A DNA stretch of 64,000 nucleotides from positions 6,944,001-7,008,000 of the forward strand of contig JAKZAN010000007.1 of NCBI GenBank assembly GCA_023053545.1. The letters are read 5' to 3'. The position numbers were made by a program, and so were the translations under genes. The notes under the pieces were generated by a model, which was given only the letters and a program-made list of their open reading frames with translations, was not told the DNA's origin and did not search any database. This DNA is from Lepidurus packardi (lineage: Eukaryota > Arthropoda > Branchiopoda > Notostraca > Triopsidae). Below, piece after piece: positions 48,901-61,400 of this stretch. The first letter of the stretch is position 1. Every line of letters begins with the position of its first letter.

Positions 48901-50731
48901 GGTCCCCTTTTCTCATTTTTATTTTGTTTTTTATAACCCGGTATGCAAATTGACTATCAAGAAGTAATGAAGTTGTTTTCCACACCTGCCTTGTGTCAGA
49001 ATCGTTACCTTCCTGGCAAAAAAACTGAATATCGAGTTTTGTTGGGCTTTAGGAAAGTTAAAAGGTTTACCCTTTGTTTGCCAAGACAGCGCGCTTTCAA
49101 TCATGGCGATCATATCGGTTCTTTGTGGACCACATTTGCTTGTCTGAAAGAACAAGTGGAAAAGTTTTTGAATTCATCAGAAGACTCCCTTATCCTTGAC
49201 TTTATGGACTGTTGGGCAATGAAAGCAAGTTTTGAAGACTTCCAGATTTTTTAACCTTGATATTTCGTACTCGGGTACTTAAAACTTTCAATCGTAAATT
49301 CGAGTTAAAACCAAAAAACGACTTTCATTAATTTGGCTTCCTAGTCCCGTATGTTTGTATAGCAATAAAAGTGAAACCGTCCAAGTATTTTGTCGAATCA
49401 ATGGTTATTACGTCTCTCTCTTGCGACACTTGTCAACTTGACATGCGACATGCAGCTGTCAGTTTATACTATTCCTGTTTTTTGTTTCAAACACCTGCAG
49501 TTTTATCCCCAGTTTTGTCGCAATCGACGCTCCTACACTAATGAGTTCCTGCTTTAGCTTCTCTACGTGGAATTAGCTACTGTCAATAGCACTTGCATTT
49601 GCCAGACATTCATTCCAGGAGTTGGCTGATACGGTCTTCCCTATTCTAATAGGGTCAGTAGAAAACTTCAGAGTAGTACAACAGTTGTTTTTACTCAACA
49701 ATAGACGGTTACTTAATGCATAATGCAGAAGGACGTATCGTTTCCACGTCGCAGTTCGTCATAGGGGCTGCAATAAGCACAGACACGCCAGCTTGTGCCT
49801 CTCCTCTTTCTCTTTCTCTCCTCTCAGCATGCTCAATTTTCAGGTTCAAGTTTCTAAACCATATCTATATGTACATGTATGTTTCGCGACAGAACGGCGT
49901 TTACACGGAGATGCTTCTCATTTGGATCGGAAGTCCCCGGCGCCCGGAGACGGAGACAGAGACGTGGACGGCGACGACGATGAAGAGCTCGAACTCCTGG
50001 ACTCGGACTCTTGTCCTTCACCCCCTCCTTCCAGCCTGGCAGCATCATCAGGCGCCCTGAGGTCAGAAGTCAAGCCCCTGCACCGAGGTCAGGAGTCCGA
50101 TTGTTGGAGACCTCGATTACACGGAGCCACGTCGCCATCTTCCCTGCGCACAGACAGTGTGACTTCTTCCAACGATGGGCATGTCGGCGTGACGGAAATT
50201 CCTTTGGTCAAACCTCGAATCTGGTCCTTGGCGGACATGGCTAGTGGCAGTCGGTCTCACAACAATAATGACCCCCCGAGCGCCATCAGTTCAGAAAATT
50301 TCCTACTCCATCATCAGAACAGTAACGGAGTGGGGGGCAACAGTAGTTGGCTCAACAATACCCGATCCTTTTTTATGGCCAACGGATTGCCAGTTACAGC
50401 GGCCGCAGCAGCGCCAGCACCGGGGAAAATGTATAACCCTTTACCTCGGTTGCCCATAGACACCTCTCCTTACCCACGACCCTATTTTCGGTTCAGTGGC
50501 CTTGATTCCAGGTTATTGGGCAATTACCGATTCCCCGCACACGACTTGTACCCCCATTTAACCGCCAGTATTGTCAACACTAACCCGAGCCAAAGTATGG
50601 CCGATTCCTTAGCACTGTTGGCCGCCAAAGTGTCTACCTCAGTGCGGCCTAGTTGGGTGTCAACAACAGGACCTTTAATGGCTTCGGAAGTGAAAGAACG
50701 AATTGAAAGTGAATTAAAACCAGGAGGCTGA
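45942..50731 (+). CDS. ara: Iroquois homeobox protein, araucan/caupolican orthologue
   Basis: TALE-class Iroquois transcription factor. Five exons (45942-45992, 46249-46623, 47489-47598, 48359-48690, 49893-50731) total 1707 nt, giving 568 residues. The start lies in CAACAATGG. Exon 2 has [15 protein letters not shown] and VCSCQ. The lead [22 protein letters not shown] and [21 protein letters not shown] is of araucan/caupolican type and separates it from mirror. Homeodomain at about 188-248 with NPYPTKGEK and [14 protein letters not shown]. An acidic patch [11 protein letters not shown] follows. The Iroquois motif [11 protein letters not shown] is near 396. Introns 1-4 have phases 0, 0, 2, 1, identical to mirror. 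The last acceptor (GTTTCGCGACAG) has a weak pyrimidine tract, so the start of exon 5 is the least certain boundary. Drosophila has two genes of this type; here only one is seen. Confidence 0.95.
46624..47488. other. ara intron 2 (0.9 kb)
   Basis: Phase 0 GT-AG intron. No other coding feature recognised. Confidence 0.6.
47599..48358. other. ara intron 3, AT-rich
   Basis: Phase 2 intron before the homeodomain exon. Its second half (48030-48315) is AT-rich, with homeodomain-type TAATTA cores, and resembles a segment at 38848-39010. Confidence 0.6.
48030..48190 (+). repeat. AT-rich element related to 38848-39010
   Basis: Second member of the diverged pair, inside ara intron 3. See the entry at 38848 for the shared blocks. 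Confidence 0.4.
48691..49892. other. ara intron 4 (1.2 kb)
   Basis: Phase 1 intron from GTGAGAG to GCGACAG. Contains an octamer at 48943 and an open frame (48943-49254, 103 codons) with no recognised motif. Confidence 0.55.
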
Positions 50732-51500
50732 TACCTGTATACACACACACACACGCTGAGTTAAAACTACCTGGCAAAAGTCTAAGTGGTTTCCTTGTTT
50801 TTAGCCCTGTTTTGTAGCTCCCTTAACTCCTGTTTGTTACTTGCAAAGTGAAAAAGAAAGAAAGAAATGTTTGGTGGTTCGCAAAGTTGAACGTTTCTTT
50901 AGAAGGAGCTAGGTTTTCTGTGATGGCAGATTTTGTACAGAAGTATTGCCCCCAGTTTGTGTTTATGCCGGCAGATTAAGACCAGGGACACAAGGACAGT
51001 ATAACGTAAAAAAAAAAAAAAAAAAGAAAGGAAAACATAAAATAGAAAAAAGCTATAAAACCATGCTCTCTCTCCCCCCTTTTTACCTTTTGGGTTCCTG
51101 CAAATGAGTCCAGTCAGTCTCTCCTCAGTTCCTAAGTTTTGTACACCACGTTGAATTCATGAATAACAAATAGCGGAATAACGCGGACGGACAGTACTGT
51201 TTTGACGTTCGTGGAATTTTACAGTTCATAACGAGTGTCGCGCAGGCATCTATTATGTTCCTAGAACTAGTTTTGTTAAACATGGCCATTGGGACATTAG
51301 CCAAACCATACACCTCCTTTTGCTACTTAAGAGTCACATACACTGGGAGGGAGGGTAGTTGAGAAATAGAGCGTCCTGTTTCGTCCCAACATATCGTGAT
51401 GTGGCGAAGACTGCTGGCTTTGTTGTAATAAGTTGCCTGTTGATAAATGACTGCCTGCACAAAATTCGCTATTAAACCCTGTAAATTTTACAGCAATAAA
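50732..51500 (+). other. probable ara 3' UTR
   Basis: Runs from the TGA at 50729-50731 to AATAAA at 51495-51500, the first canonical signal. Includes an A run of 18 at 51008-51025 and an AC repeat just after the stop. Confidence 0.5.
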
Positions 51501-54500
51501 AATCACGTATTTGCTGCTTCATTTTCGATTCAAGCCTTTTCACAACTGGTAACGAGGGAATGAAGACGCTATTTTGAGCGCGCTTTTCCCGTTCCCGCGC
51601 CGAGATTAAACGGTGATCGACGAGCTACGCATAGAGGAATGCGCCAGCTTTTGTCTTGCCCATGGTTTACTATTTAGACGTACGCTCGCAAACCGATCAA
51701 GTGTCATAGATGTCGACGTATTTTCTTACCTGTGAAAGGAAAAAAAGACGCATTCCTTGTTGTTGTTTTTTACATGTGTGACTGCAATAGCTTGGCTTAA
51801 GCTCAGGCTGTTATGCCTTGCGCTTCGCGAACGATTTTCAGTAAGAAAAACTCTTCTCGTTGTCGCGTGTTCCTTGTGTCCAGTAAATTTACAAATTTGG
51901 CTTGGTCCCCATCCCCGTTTTAGCTAGTCGCCACGGGGTCAGCGTGAAGTTTTTACGCTTTAATTAAAGGTAGGACATTGTGCGTCTATTATCTTTCACT
52001 GTCTAATTTATTTGTAGGAGCTTCGTAATTTTTATGCCACAGTCCCAAACAAATATGGTTGTAGATAGGGATTATTCTGTGGGAAATTATCTCACTCGTC
52101 TCTCATCACATAGATATGGCCTGGTTTTCACCCAACGAGGGCATACGGAAATGGGATCTAATTGGGTAATGTAACGTTAATAGGGTTGACGGACGCAATT
52201 ATTAGTCTTCTAATTCCTATGCCTCAATCCTTCTGGAAACGAGCAGCGAGAAATGGCCAACTAGGGTGTATGATCAGGCCTGTTAGTGAGTGTGTGGGGG
52301 GTGAAAATGAAGCACGTAATAGACGTTCCTCTCCCCTTTTCGTAATCAACTCTTTGAGGCCATTGCCTTTTACTTACTTTTGCCTTCTATGACTCTTTTT
52401 GTGAGGACTGCCAGTAAGCCATATCTATCTGACTGCGCTTTTATCTCCACTTTGCCATGATATTCTTTTTCACCCCCCCCCCCCCTCCCCGTTCTTTAGG
52501 CCGTCCATAGCAAGAGCAATCCCCAAATCCCCCCTCGTTATATACGGCCAACACCGACACAATGAAGGGGCGCAAGCATCTTATTATAACAATAACCTCT
52601 GCCGAGTAGTATGTTTCAAAAGAGATATATAATACTCCTCCTTCATTACTTATTCTCACCGTTCATTTTTATTCCCGGGGTCGGGAGCACGAAGCAGGCT
52701 TTTTCTTCCTTTTTTTCCGCCCAACTTTCAGCAGCATCTGGCTAATTCATCAGGGAAGACCTACAGAGGAACGCCTCCCTTTTCCTTCTGCATTAGCAAC
52801 CAGATGAAGGATCTGGCACTCGCGGGGTCCTCCGAGTGTGTGTGGGAGACATGCAGAACGAAAACACAATGTTGTGCTTTTCACGACACAAGTTTTGGAA
52901 ACCCGGAACAGCCTCATGCTTTTTGCCTTGATTTATAACTCCGACTATAACATTCACATGCAGCCCGGGAAACTTCTTGAGCTTCTAGCCAAAACTGGAA
53001 AGTTTGGGGACTTTGGTTTGCTTTTGCTTGTAGCAAACTTTATTAGTAGGACTATTTTTTTTCTTTCGGTGCCGTAATTAGTTTCCCCATTTCGGAAGGC
53101 TTTTATAAGTTGCTTTATTTATTTTCTGTTACATACAACAAGTAAAGGGAAATGAAATAGTGAAGGGACCTTGAGTTCTCAATTTGCAAATTTCCAAGTG
53201 TTCGTTGTCGTCATATATTTTGGGTGCGATAAATGGGTAATATAGTTGTATCATACTCCGGGTTCAGAAAAGATGACAAAAGCTCAGTTAGGCTCGGAAC
53301 ATAGACTGTTTTACAGGGTTGATTAGTCTGGAAGTGGTCGCCTGACAGGCCCAAGCTGTCTCTTTGGCTGTTGCTCCTTGGTTTCCTTGTGACAAATGAC
53401 TCTCACACACCCCATTAACTGTTCTTATGTCTCTTCTTTAGCACTGGTGCTGCACAGTATGTATCTGTGTGTGTGTGCTGTGCTATGCACACCAAACCTA
53501 ACCAAACAAAACGAAAAAATCGCCCCCAAAAATGCCAAGACTTTGGGAACTGAGGTGCTGGTGACAGACAAAATCCCAAATGAGTTCACAGGCCAAGGCA
53601 CTCATGAATGTTCGTGAGCGTATATCCATCCTTTTCCTTAAAACGAAAAACACTTTCCCCGTAATTTGTGTTAGCTCTCTCGCTCTTCTTCTAGATAGCA
53701 GAGCCGTAGACGACTCAGAGTTTCCGAGTTAACTTGAGTGACAGTTAACCTTTCGCCCTCCTATTGTTTTTTTTTTAAATAAAGAATTCTATGCACTTCT
53801 CTCGCCTGCTTAGTTCCGTAACGTCGTTTTTAACCAATCAAACAAGTTCATAAAAATTTTAATATTGTGACACGTTGTAAGCGAATGTGGCAAGTCACAT
53901 CATACGGTGATTTCCCTGCGGATGGAAAGTTGAGCGGGCCATTTAAGTAGTCGTAGTTTATTGCCATGCCGGAAACGAGTCTAACGTGATGATGAGAGGT
54001 CCAACGTACAGCAGGTCTTATCAAAGTCCGTTTATCCACAAGTTTCCCGTGCTAATGACGGTTCTGGGACGACAATTGTGGGTGATGACAGTCGGCACGA
54101 CACACAAGACGTGCTACAACAAAGAGAGGCTAACCGTTAGCCTCTTCCAACCACAAAACCAGTCCGAGTGGTATTTTTAAAATAGTCCAAGATAAAAGGA
54201 ACCCAAAGAAAAAAAAATACTAATCATAAAAAGCTCTGAAAATAAAAAGAACTCAGCTAAAAATAAAATAAAACGTACTGGCCATCATTGATTATGCTAT
54301 GGATGTGTTGTTAGTGCTGCGGAGCTTTCATTTCAGGTTGGAAGATTGTTAATTCCAAAGGCAGTTGCTTTACAACACATCGACAGACATCGGCAACCTC
54401 TTTCATCACCTCATTAAAGCCAGCGATCATCTGACATTAGAAACAAGTGCCGGTTTGCTGAGTTCATTTTTGGGTGTTGGGCTTTTGTTATGGAAGACAG

Positions 54501-55395
54501 CAGAGAGTGTGTGTATAGTTTTATCGAGGCATATATGATCTATCCAACCCAAACTCTTTTGGAATAGAAAGTATAAAAGGGGTGGTGGTCGAGATGGTCG
54601 GAATGATAAGCTTGGACATGCTTAGGGCGGATAAAGACAATCTTGATACCCATCGAAGGCTTTTCCGGGGACGAAATGGTAATATAGGCTGTCCATGTAG
54701 ATACTCGCATGTCGGCTATATCATGGCTCACCATCGTTTTGGGGGCCCTTTATTGAAATCCCCATTTGGACAATCGCTCGACTCGCAGACAAGGTAAAAA
54801 CCTTCGTGAACAACTCAAACTAACAACACGCGTATCCCAGCAATCTCCGGTATTACCTTTTATGTTGAAAACCAAGTCAAGCACTAATCCACACTCGGTT
54901 CTGCTTCAGCCAAACAGGAATCATGAATGGGGAAACGCGTTTTATTTTAGTTTTTTAAGAATCATTTTGGCATTGAGCAGAGAGGAAAGTGTGGAACAAT
55001 GGAAGTCTCCGCAAAGACAAACTCGCAAACAATTTTTATACAGGTATATACATTTCGAAACCTCCCAAAGATTAAGTAACAAATCCCTGGGCCAAACTCG
55101 GAAAAAGAAGATAATCATTTTATAGTGGTGGTGGTAAAAAAAAGGACAAGTTTTGGACTTGAAAATTTTGCCTAGCTGGCTTTTCCGAACTTTTAAGTGC
55201 TATTGCATCAGCGAAGGACATTGTTACAAAGTATGTCCCGGTATGTAAATAAGGAGTCATTATTGACTCGATTTGTGTATAGCAAAAAGCTAACCACCCT
55301 CTTGCAAAACGATCTCGGGTTCGAGGACCGGACCATTTTCCAAGCAGATGCGCATCATTTACGCAATTCTTGTAATACTTTCCTCGGGAGGATAC

Positions 55396-55426
<31 letters not shown>

Positions 55427-58400
55427 GAAAAAGCACCCAAAAGGAAAAAAAGAAGGAAAATCTAATCGCCGAAGAAAATTTTAGGGTTGCGAACGATGAA
55501 AGGCGAGCGATCCCAGGAAATTGTTATCGAGCAAAAGACGCAGGAAAGGAGGAGCTCAACTTCGTGTCTCTTTTTGCCATTGTCGACCTTTTATGAGGGA
55601 CCCCAAAACTTTTCGCTCTCCTCGAAGTAGCTTGGCACACACACACACATACACACTCCAGGACCGCTGATGACACATACTAATTAATTCTTTGGGTCCC
55701 CGCGGGAGCCACCCTATATGATCCCCTCCCGTTCCCCAATTCCAACGTTGTAGCCCTATCCGGATCTTTTTAGATATATATTCTCAGCCTCTTCACCCCG
55801 CTTAATAGTATATACAGCTAGCTCATCTTCCCCAAGCATCACAAAAGACTAACTGAGGCGCTCGGCTCTGGCGACCATAGATAACATTTAGCTCGCTCGT
55901 GGCTGACAAGTTTTCCAATTACGCAGCTTCTCAGTACGTTCCTGTGTGTATATTATTGTTTATTTTGGTCTGTTCTTTGATTATGTCCCTCCCACCCATA
56001 GCGAAAAGTTGCGGCACGGTAATTAATTGATAACGCGGCAAAAAAATAAGGTTTGAATTTGAGTGCGACAGATTAGGTTGTCTGGCAGGATAATGGTTGT
56101 CATTTGGTTCTGAAGGTTTTTAGTGATTAGGAGATGGGGAGTCTTGTGTCTAAATCTCAACGGCCTTTTGGACGAAAAGCTTCTGGGGAAGAGAAGCCAT
56201 TTGACTCGATAGTCAAAAAGAGAGCTATGTAATCTAACCGCAGCATTGGCGCTGATCGAGCTCGACGGGCTGCGATTGAACTCCTCCTTTCTCGTGTACT
56301 GTCCGGACAAGGCTGACAATCCGCCTTGGTAAACCGGCAACACCCCCTTGGTCTGATAACACAGAGTCAATCACGTCAAGCTACCTAATACCTCACATTT
56401 GTTTTTATTTCTCCTTTAGTCGCTCGTTTTTCTTGCTTCTTTTCTGGGACATCGACAGCCAAGGATATTAATTTACGGATCGCAGGACTTGTCTTCCATA
56501 ATAAAAACCTTGAGCCCGCTAAGCATTTTGGTTGTTCATCATTTCTCATGGAGAACATGATTCGATTTACAGCACAGGGGCAGACGACTTTTTTGGTGAA
56601 TCACTGGCGGAATAACTTCTTATTAAAAAAAGCAAGACAGAAAAGCACTGGTAAAGTAGTGTCCAGTCAGCACACCTGGGGAGTATTTTGGCACCTTTTT
56701 GTGTGATTCTCCGAGGTGGTACAGTCGTGAACATGGGAAGTCGAAATTTTCTTATTTACCAAAGCGAAACCAAGAATGGCATTGAAATTTCCAGCTTAGC
56801 CCTTAAGACTCACTGTGCTGATGCTGATGGCCAGCAAAGCATTGTAGACCACACAGTAGTCGTATACAGTACTCCCTTTTTCAGTTTGCCTTAGTCAAGC
56901 AAGCATTGCTACACCGGTGTGGGAACCAAAGTGGAAGCTTTTTGCAAGTTCGAATTCATCCGAGACACGAGTTTTCCTTCGCGAAGGCCTGATTGATATG
57001 TATAAAAGATGGCGTGTCATCTAGGTGATGCTACATAATTTTATAAAGTTTCCTTGTCAGTTTTTCGTGCTATCCCATGCATAACCAAAGTTGCAGCACT
57101 ACGGAAAAGCATTTTATTCCCAATCTTCCACTTTTTTTACGCAGTCTTGACTCGAAAAACAAACAAAATAAAAAGCCTCGACGGATTCCAAGCAGCCTAC
57201 TGGTTCCTCTCAACGCTGCATTTCCAAAAGCCTTTTCATTATTGAAAAGTTTTCATTATTGCCTTCTACGAAATAAAAGGCAGCCAGGCTTAATACGGAG
57301 TTGAGTCATGTTATTAGAAGATCTCGTCCTCTAGTTTATAATAATGGATTGGATAAGTGCTTAGATTTTTGGGGTTTGGGGAGACTGTAGAGAGTTGCTT
57401 GAGCCCAGGAAGGTTTTCCGGAGGCAAAAGGAAGGCTTTTTCCCTTTTGTGACTTTTCCCTGGGAGATAATAGAAGCAATAGCATAAGAAGCATATAGGT
57501 ATTGTGTTAGTTTAGAGGATCCCTCATCCTCAGCACAGCACATAATGGATGGGTGGCCAAGTACAAAAGGATGGGGCATCAAATCCAACACCTCCAAGCA
57601 ACCCCACACAGACACGACTGTCATAAGGACATGTGGCATGGCATGAAAAAGAGGAAAAACCGTTGACTTGCCACCGATTTATAGATGTGTGTCTGTGTGT
57701 GTATACTCGTATGTATATGTCCAGATGCATGATAGGGACCCAAAAACCTCCAAGGACATTACCGTAATACAGGACCCCTCCAAAGCACCCATCATGGATT
57801 GTTGGGTATACACATGCTTGGCGTATTTATAAATATATGGAGAGAGAGGACGCTTTTGATACACGAGGGATTCTTGCGAATAGTTGGAATATATGCCTCT
57901 ATGAATATAACGTGTGTTTGGACTACAAACCCTTGGAAATAGGTCCTAAGCGCCCAATCTGTTTACTTTACCTTTTCATGGCCAAACTCAGTTCCATTGT
58001 TGCAGTTACATGTGGTAACTGAGGATGTTAACAGCAGCTACAGTTGATTCGCTCTCCATGGAATCCATTTTTAAAGCTTTGTTGCCAAAGTTTGCAGCGT
58101 TAACTTAATAAATTGTAACTTTGGTATGCGATGCAAAGCGAAGAACTATGTACTTTTTTGGTTTGGTGGAATTTGACACTTTAAATAACTACTTGAAGAG
58201 AAATAGGATGGACCGTGTCCCTCAACCTTTACGCATATTACATAGAGAATATATAGAGTAGGCCGTTTTTGTGTAAAGGGAATGGGAATAGATGAGTAAC
58301 TACGAAAAGGCTAAAAAATGCCCAGTTGGGCGCGATCACTTAATTTTGCGATGGAAGTTTGCGGTCACTGCAAGTTGCGGTGTCGCATCTCTGCCGTAAT

Positions 58401-61400
58401 GGAAGTTGGTAGCAAAGAAATACTATAAAAAGATCTTCTGTAGAAAAAGAAAAAAGTTATATTGCCCTTTTTAGGAAGCTTAGAAACTAGAGAACAGAAT
58501 TTATGAAGGAATGTACATGTGCGGATTAGGGTGAATGCAAAAGTTTTTTAGCTAAGGGAAGTTGGGACCCTTTTGCCTTTTATTTCAACGCATGGGCAGC
58601 CCATCATGCCATAGCAGCAGTAAGGCAGCCACGCAGACTAAGAAAACACACGTCACACAAACATGTCAACCGGCAAAGAAACGCATGAATGTCAAGACGG
58701 AGCTTGAAGAGGTGTCGAGCCGCACCGGATTTAGCACAGCCATGCATCCACGTCTTGCTCGCTCAGGAAAAAGTGAGAGGGACAAGAATTTTAATGTTTG
58801 TCGTGAGCTCGTTTTTTTTTCGTTTTTTATAGAAGGCATATCTCGTCAAGACATGTGACAAGCGAAAGGTAATTATGTAGCACACTGAGTACCAATGTGC
58901 CGTACAGACGTTTATCTCCCGTTTGCCCTTTCTGGTCTTTTGGTCTTTGCTCTCTCCGCTCTTGCGAGATACACCTGGGTAATTAACCAAGAGGAAATGG
59001 AACTGGGAAAACTTGCTTGTTTTACTCTGCCATTTTGAAACAGGAGCGTATAGAGCGACACATCCCTAGAGAGACAGTCTTTTTGTTAGCTGATAGCAGA
59101 AACATCCACACCAAAAATCCAGTGTTTTATTCAAGCATGCTTACGTCAGCGTTCTGCATAGATTTCATTCCATATCCGCAGACTGTCCAAGCATATTCCC
59201 GTACTTGTGCAGTTGTAGTTCTAGCGTATTAAAACCGCCCAATGCAAAATGTTGATGGAATAACTGCCCGAGCTACGGTCTAAAGCCAAAAAGGAAAAAT
59301 ACATCATAGTAAAAGAATAAATATCCCAGTTTTCCTATGAAACGAGCTAAGCAAATGTTGTTCAGCTAAAGGCACTATTGTAAACCCACATGTTCCAACC
59401 AGAGAATTCCTGTTTTGCTAAAAGCATGACCAGCCGCGATTTGGCGAGCGGCTTAGGTAGACCACGCCTACCTCGGAGTTGTGTCCGACATTTTGGCCCA
59501 AGTCAAAACTTTTCTTTCTTTGCTTTTCTTTTTCTTTGCGTTTTTGTTTGTGTCTTTCTCGCGTTCTCTCTTTACCTTACCGTTGTTTGGGATAATTGCC
59601 ATGGCATGTGTACGCCTACCCCCATCCAAAAGGAAAAGGTCCATGGGTCCGATCTACGAGCAAAGCAAGCACGGGAAAAACAGAACGTAAATGGTTTGGC
59701 GAAACATCTGCATTCTTGTGGTTCTTCTTTGGAGTATGTAAAGGATGTTCTACTGCAAAGGTTTTTTCCCCCCTTTGCAACCCGGCTGGAAAAGTTGAGG
59801 TCATATAACTGTTGGGAATTGTCATTGTCAGCCTATCTGTCTTTCAAAGCAGGCAATGTTGTGTGTGTTAAAAGTCCCACGACTATGGAGCTGCCATTTT
59901 TTTTAACAGCCTCGTAAATTGCGCTCCCCGCAGTTCATTACGTTACTTTGGACGGCATGCAAGCGAGTCTCTGATTCCAAGTTGTCATACATGAGGCTGC
60001 AGCCACGCCTGAAATAGATCTCTTCGCCAGGGAAAATCTCAAAACGACTCCTCAAGCACTTTTTGGGATATGAGATTCCTTCTGTCTTTTTCTTTATTTT
60101 TTCTGTCCCTTCCCCTGCTTCTAATATTTTAGAGCTTTTTTAACTCATGCACTCGACGCTGTAAAACGCTAGCATGGACTGCTGTATCCTAACCATGCAA
60201 AAAGCTGTGCCAGTTGACATTCATGGGCCTCAGTCTCTAATTAACACGTTACCTAATGACTGCATCCCGGAGCTCGCACGACAGGAGACTTGGCTTCCCA
60301 AATTTCCTCCCCCCCCCCCATTGCATGCTGTGCGTGGTGATACCCATGTACCAAAGAAATTGTGGAATGAGAACTTGAGCGATTTATGAAGTCATCCGAT
60401 ACTGTGCTAAGCAGTTCTCTGAGACGTTTTGTCCCTTTTCTCAAACATTTTCTTCCAGTCGTTGTGTTTGAGAACACCATATACACTGTGACATGATGTC
60501 GTATCTATATTTAATTCTTAGGCTCTTTGGAAGCCTTGGAGACGTTACTTTTTCGTGTAATAGCCTTTTTCCCTCAAATGTACCACCCGCCAAGAGTTTT
60601 TTTTTTATTTACTTAGTTTTGTTCAGTCCTTTGTCCAATGCTACTGTCTAGAAAGTGTATTGCTTTCCAGGTAGGCAGTTATTAATAGAAAGTACAGGGA
60701 AATTGCATGCCTTTTTTAGCGAACCTGTTATTTCCGCGAAGCTCTAATGCATTTACTAGACAAGAAATACGCTAAATTGGCCGTATCAATTGCTTTTAGT
60801 CAAGCTTTTTAAAGCATGGTGGTAAATTAAGGGGGTTGGGCAAATACCCAAGTTGTAAAGAAGTTAGTACTCTCGACTGTTGGAACTTTTTTTCTATGGG
60901 AGTTTAAAATGGCCTTTTTGGCTCAAGTCAAATGACGTGAGAAGCTCGTAATTGACGTCTTTTTTTCTTCCCACCCTTCTCTGGATCTCTTTTGAATCGC
61001 TTCAGGTTCATAATAGGTGACCTAAAAGCTACCGTTTGATAGTTATGAACGACTTCCTTTAATAGAAAGTGAGGTGATGGAGCTATCCGGAGCATTGATA
61101 GTGCCAATTGTATGGGTGGAACCGGGTGGGGGGAAGAGGACCTCCTGCCAGGTTTCGTTGGTGAAGTCTGTGGCACTCCGGTGCAACCGAGTCTTCATTC
61201 TTAGTGCACGATCCCCCTTGACGCCGTGAAATGCATTAGCCTTGCCTTGTTGGCCCTTTTTAGCTTTTCATAAAAGCTTGCGAGAGAGACATGTCCGTTT
61301 AGGCCTACTCCGGGCCCTGTTTCCGTGCACCCTGTCCGAGCTCAAACAAGGCTCTGTAGCAGAGCAGCAGCAGCAAGAGAAAAAGATGTCGAGTCTCCAA

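Noticed and set aside
55316..55328. GGGTTCGAGGACC resembling a tRNA B box
   Set aside because: No matching A box or acceptor stem upstream. No tRNA gene was found elsewhere in the window.
58562..58858. Possible Lys/Thr-rich exon
   Set aside because: No usable acceptor and donor pair with a continuing frame, and it ends in a poly-T-encoded Phe run.
59390..59917. 175-codon open frame on the plus strand
   Set aside because: Contains T-rich low-complexity (a Phe/Leu run), no recognised motif and no splice structure; likely chance in a gene-free region.
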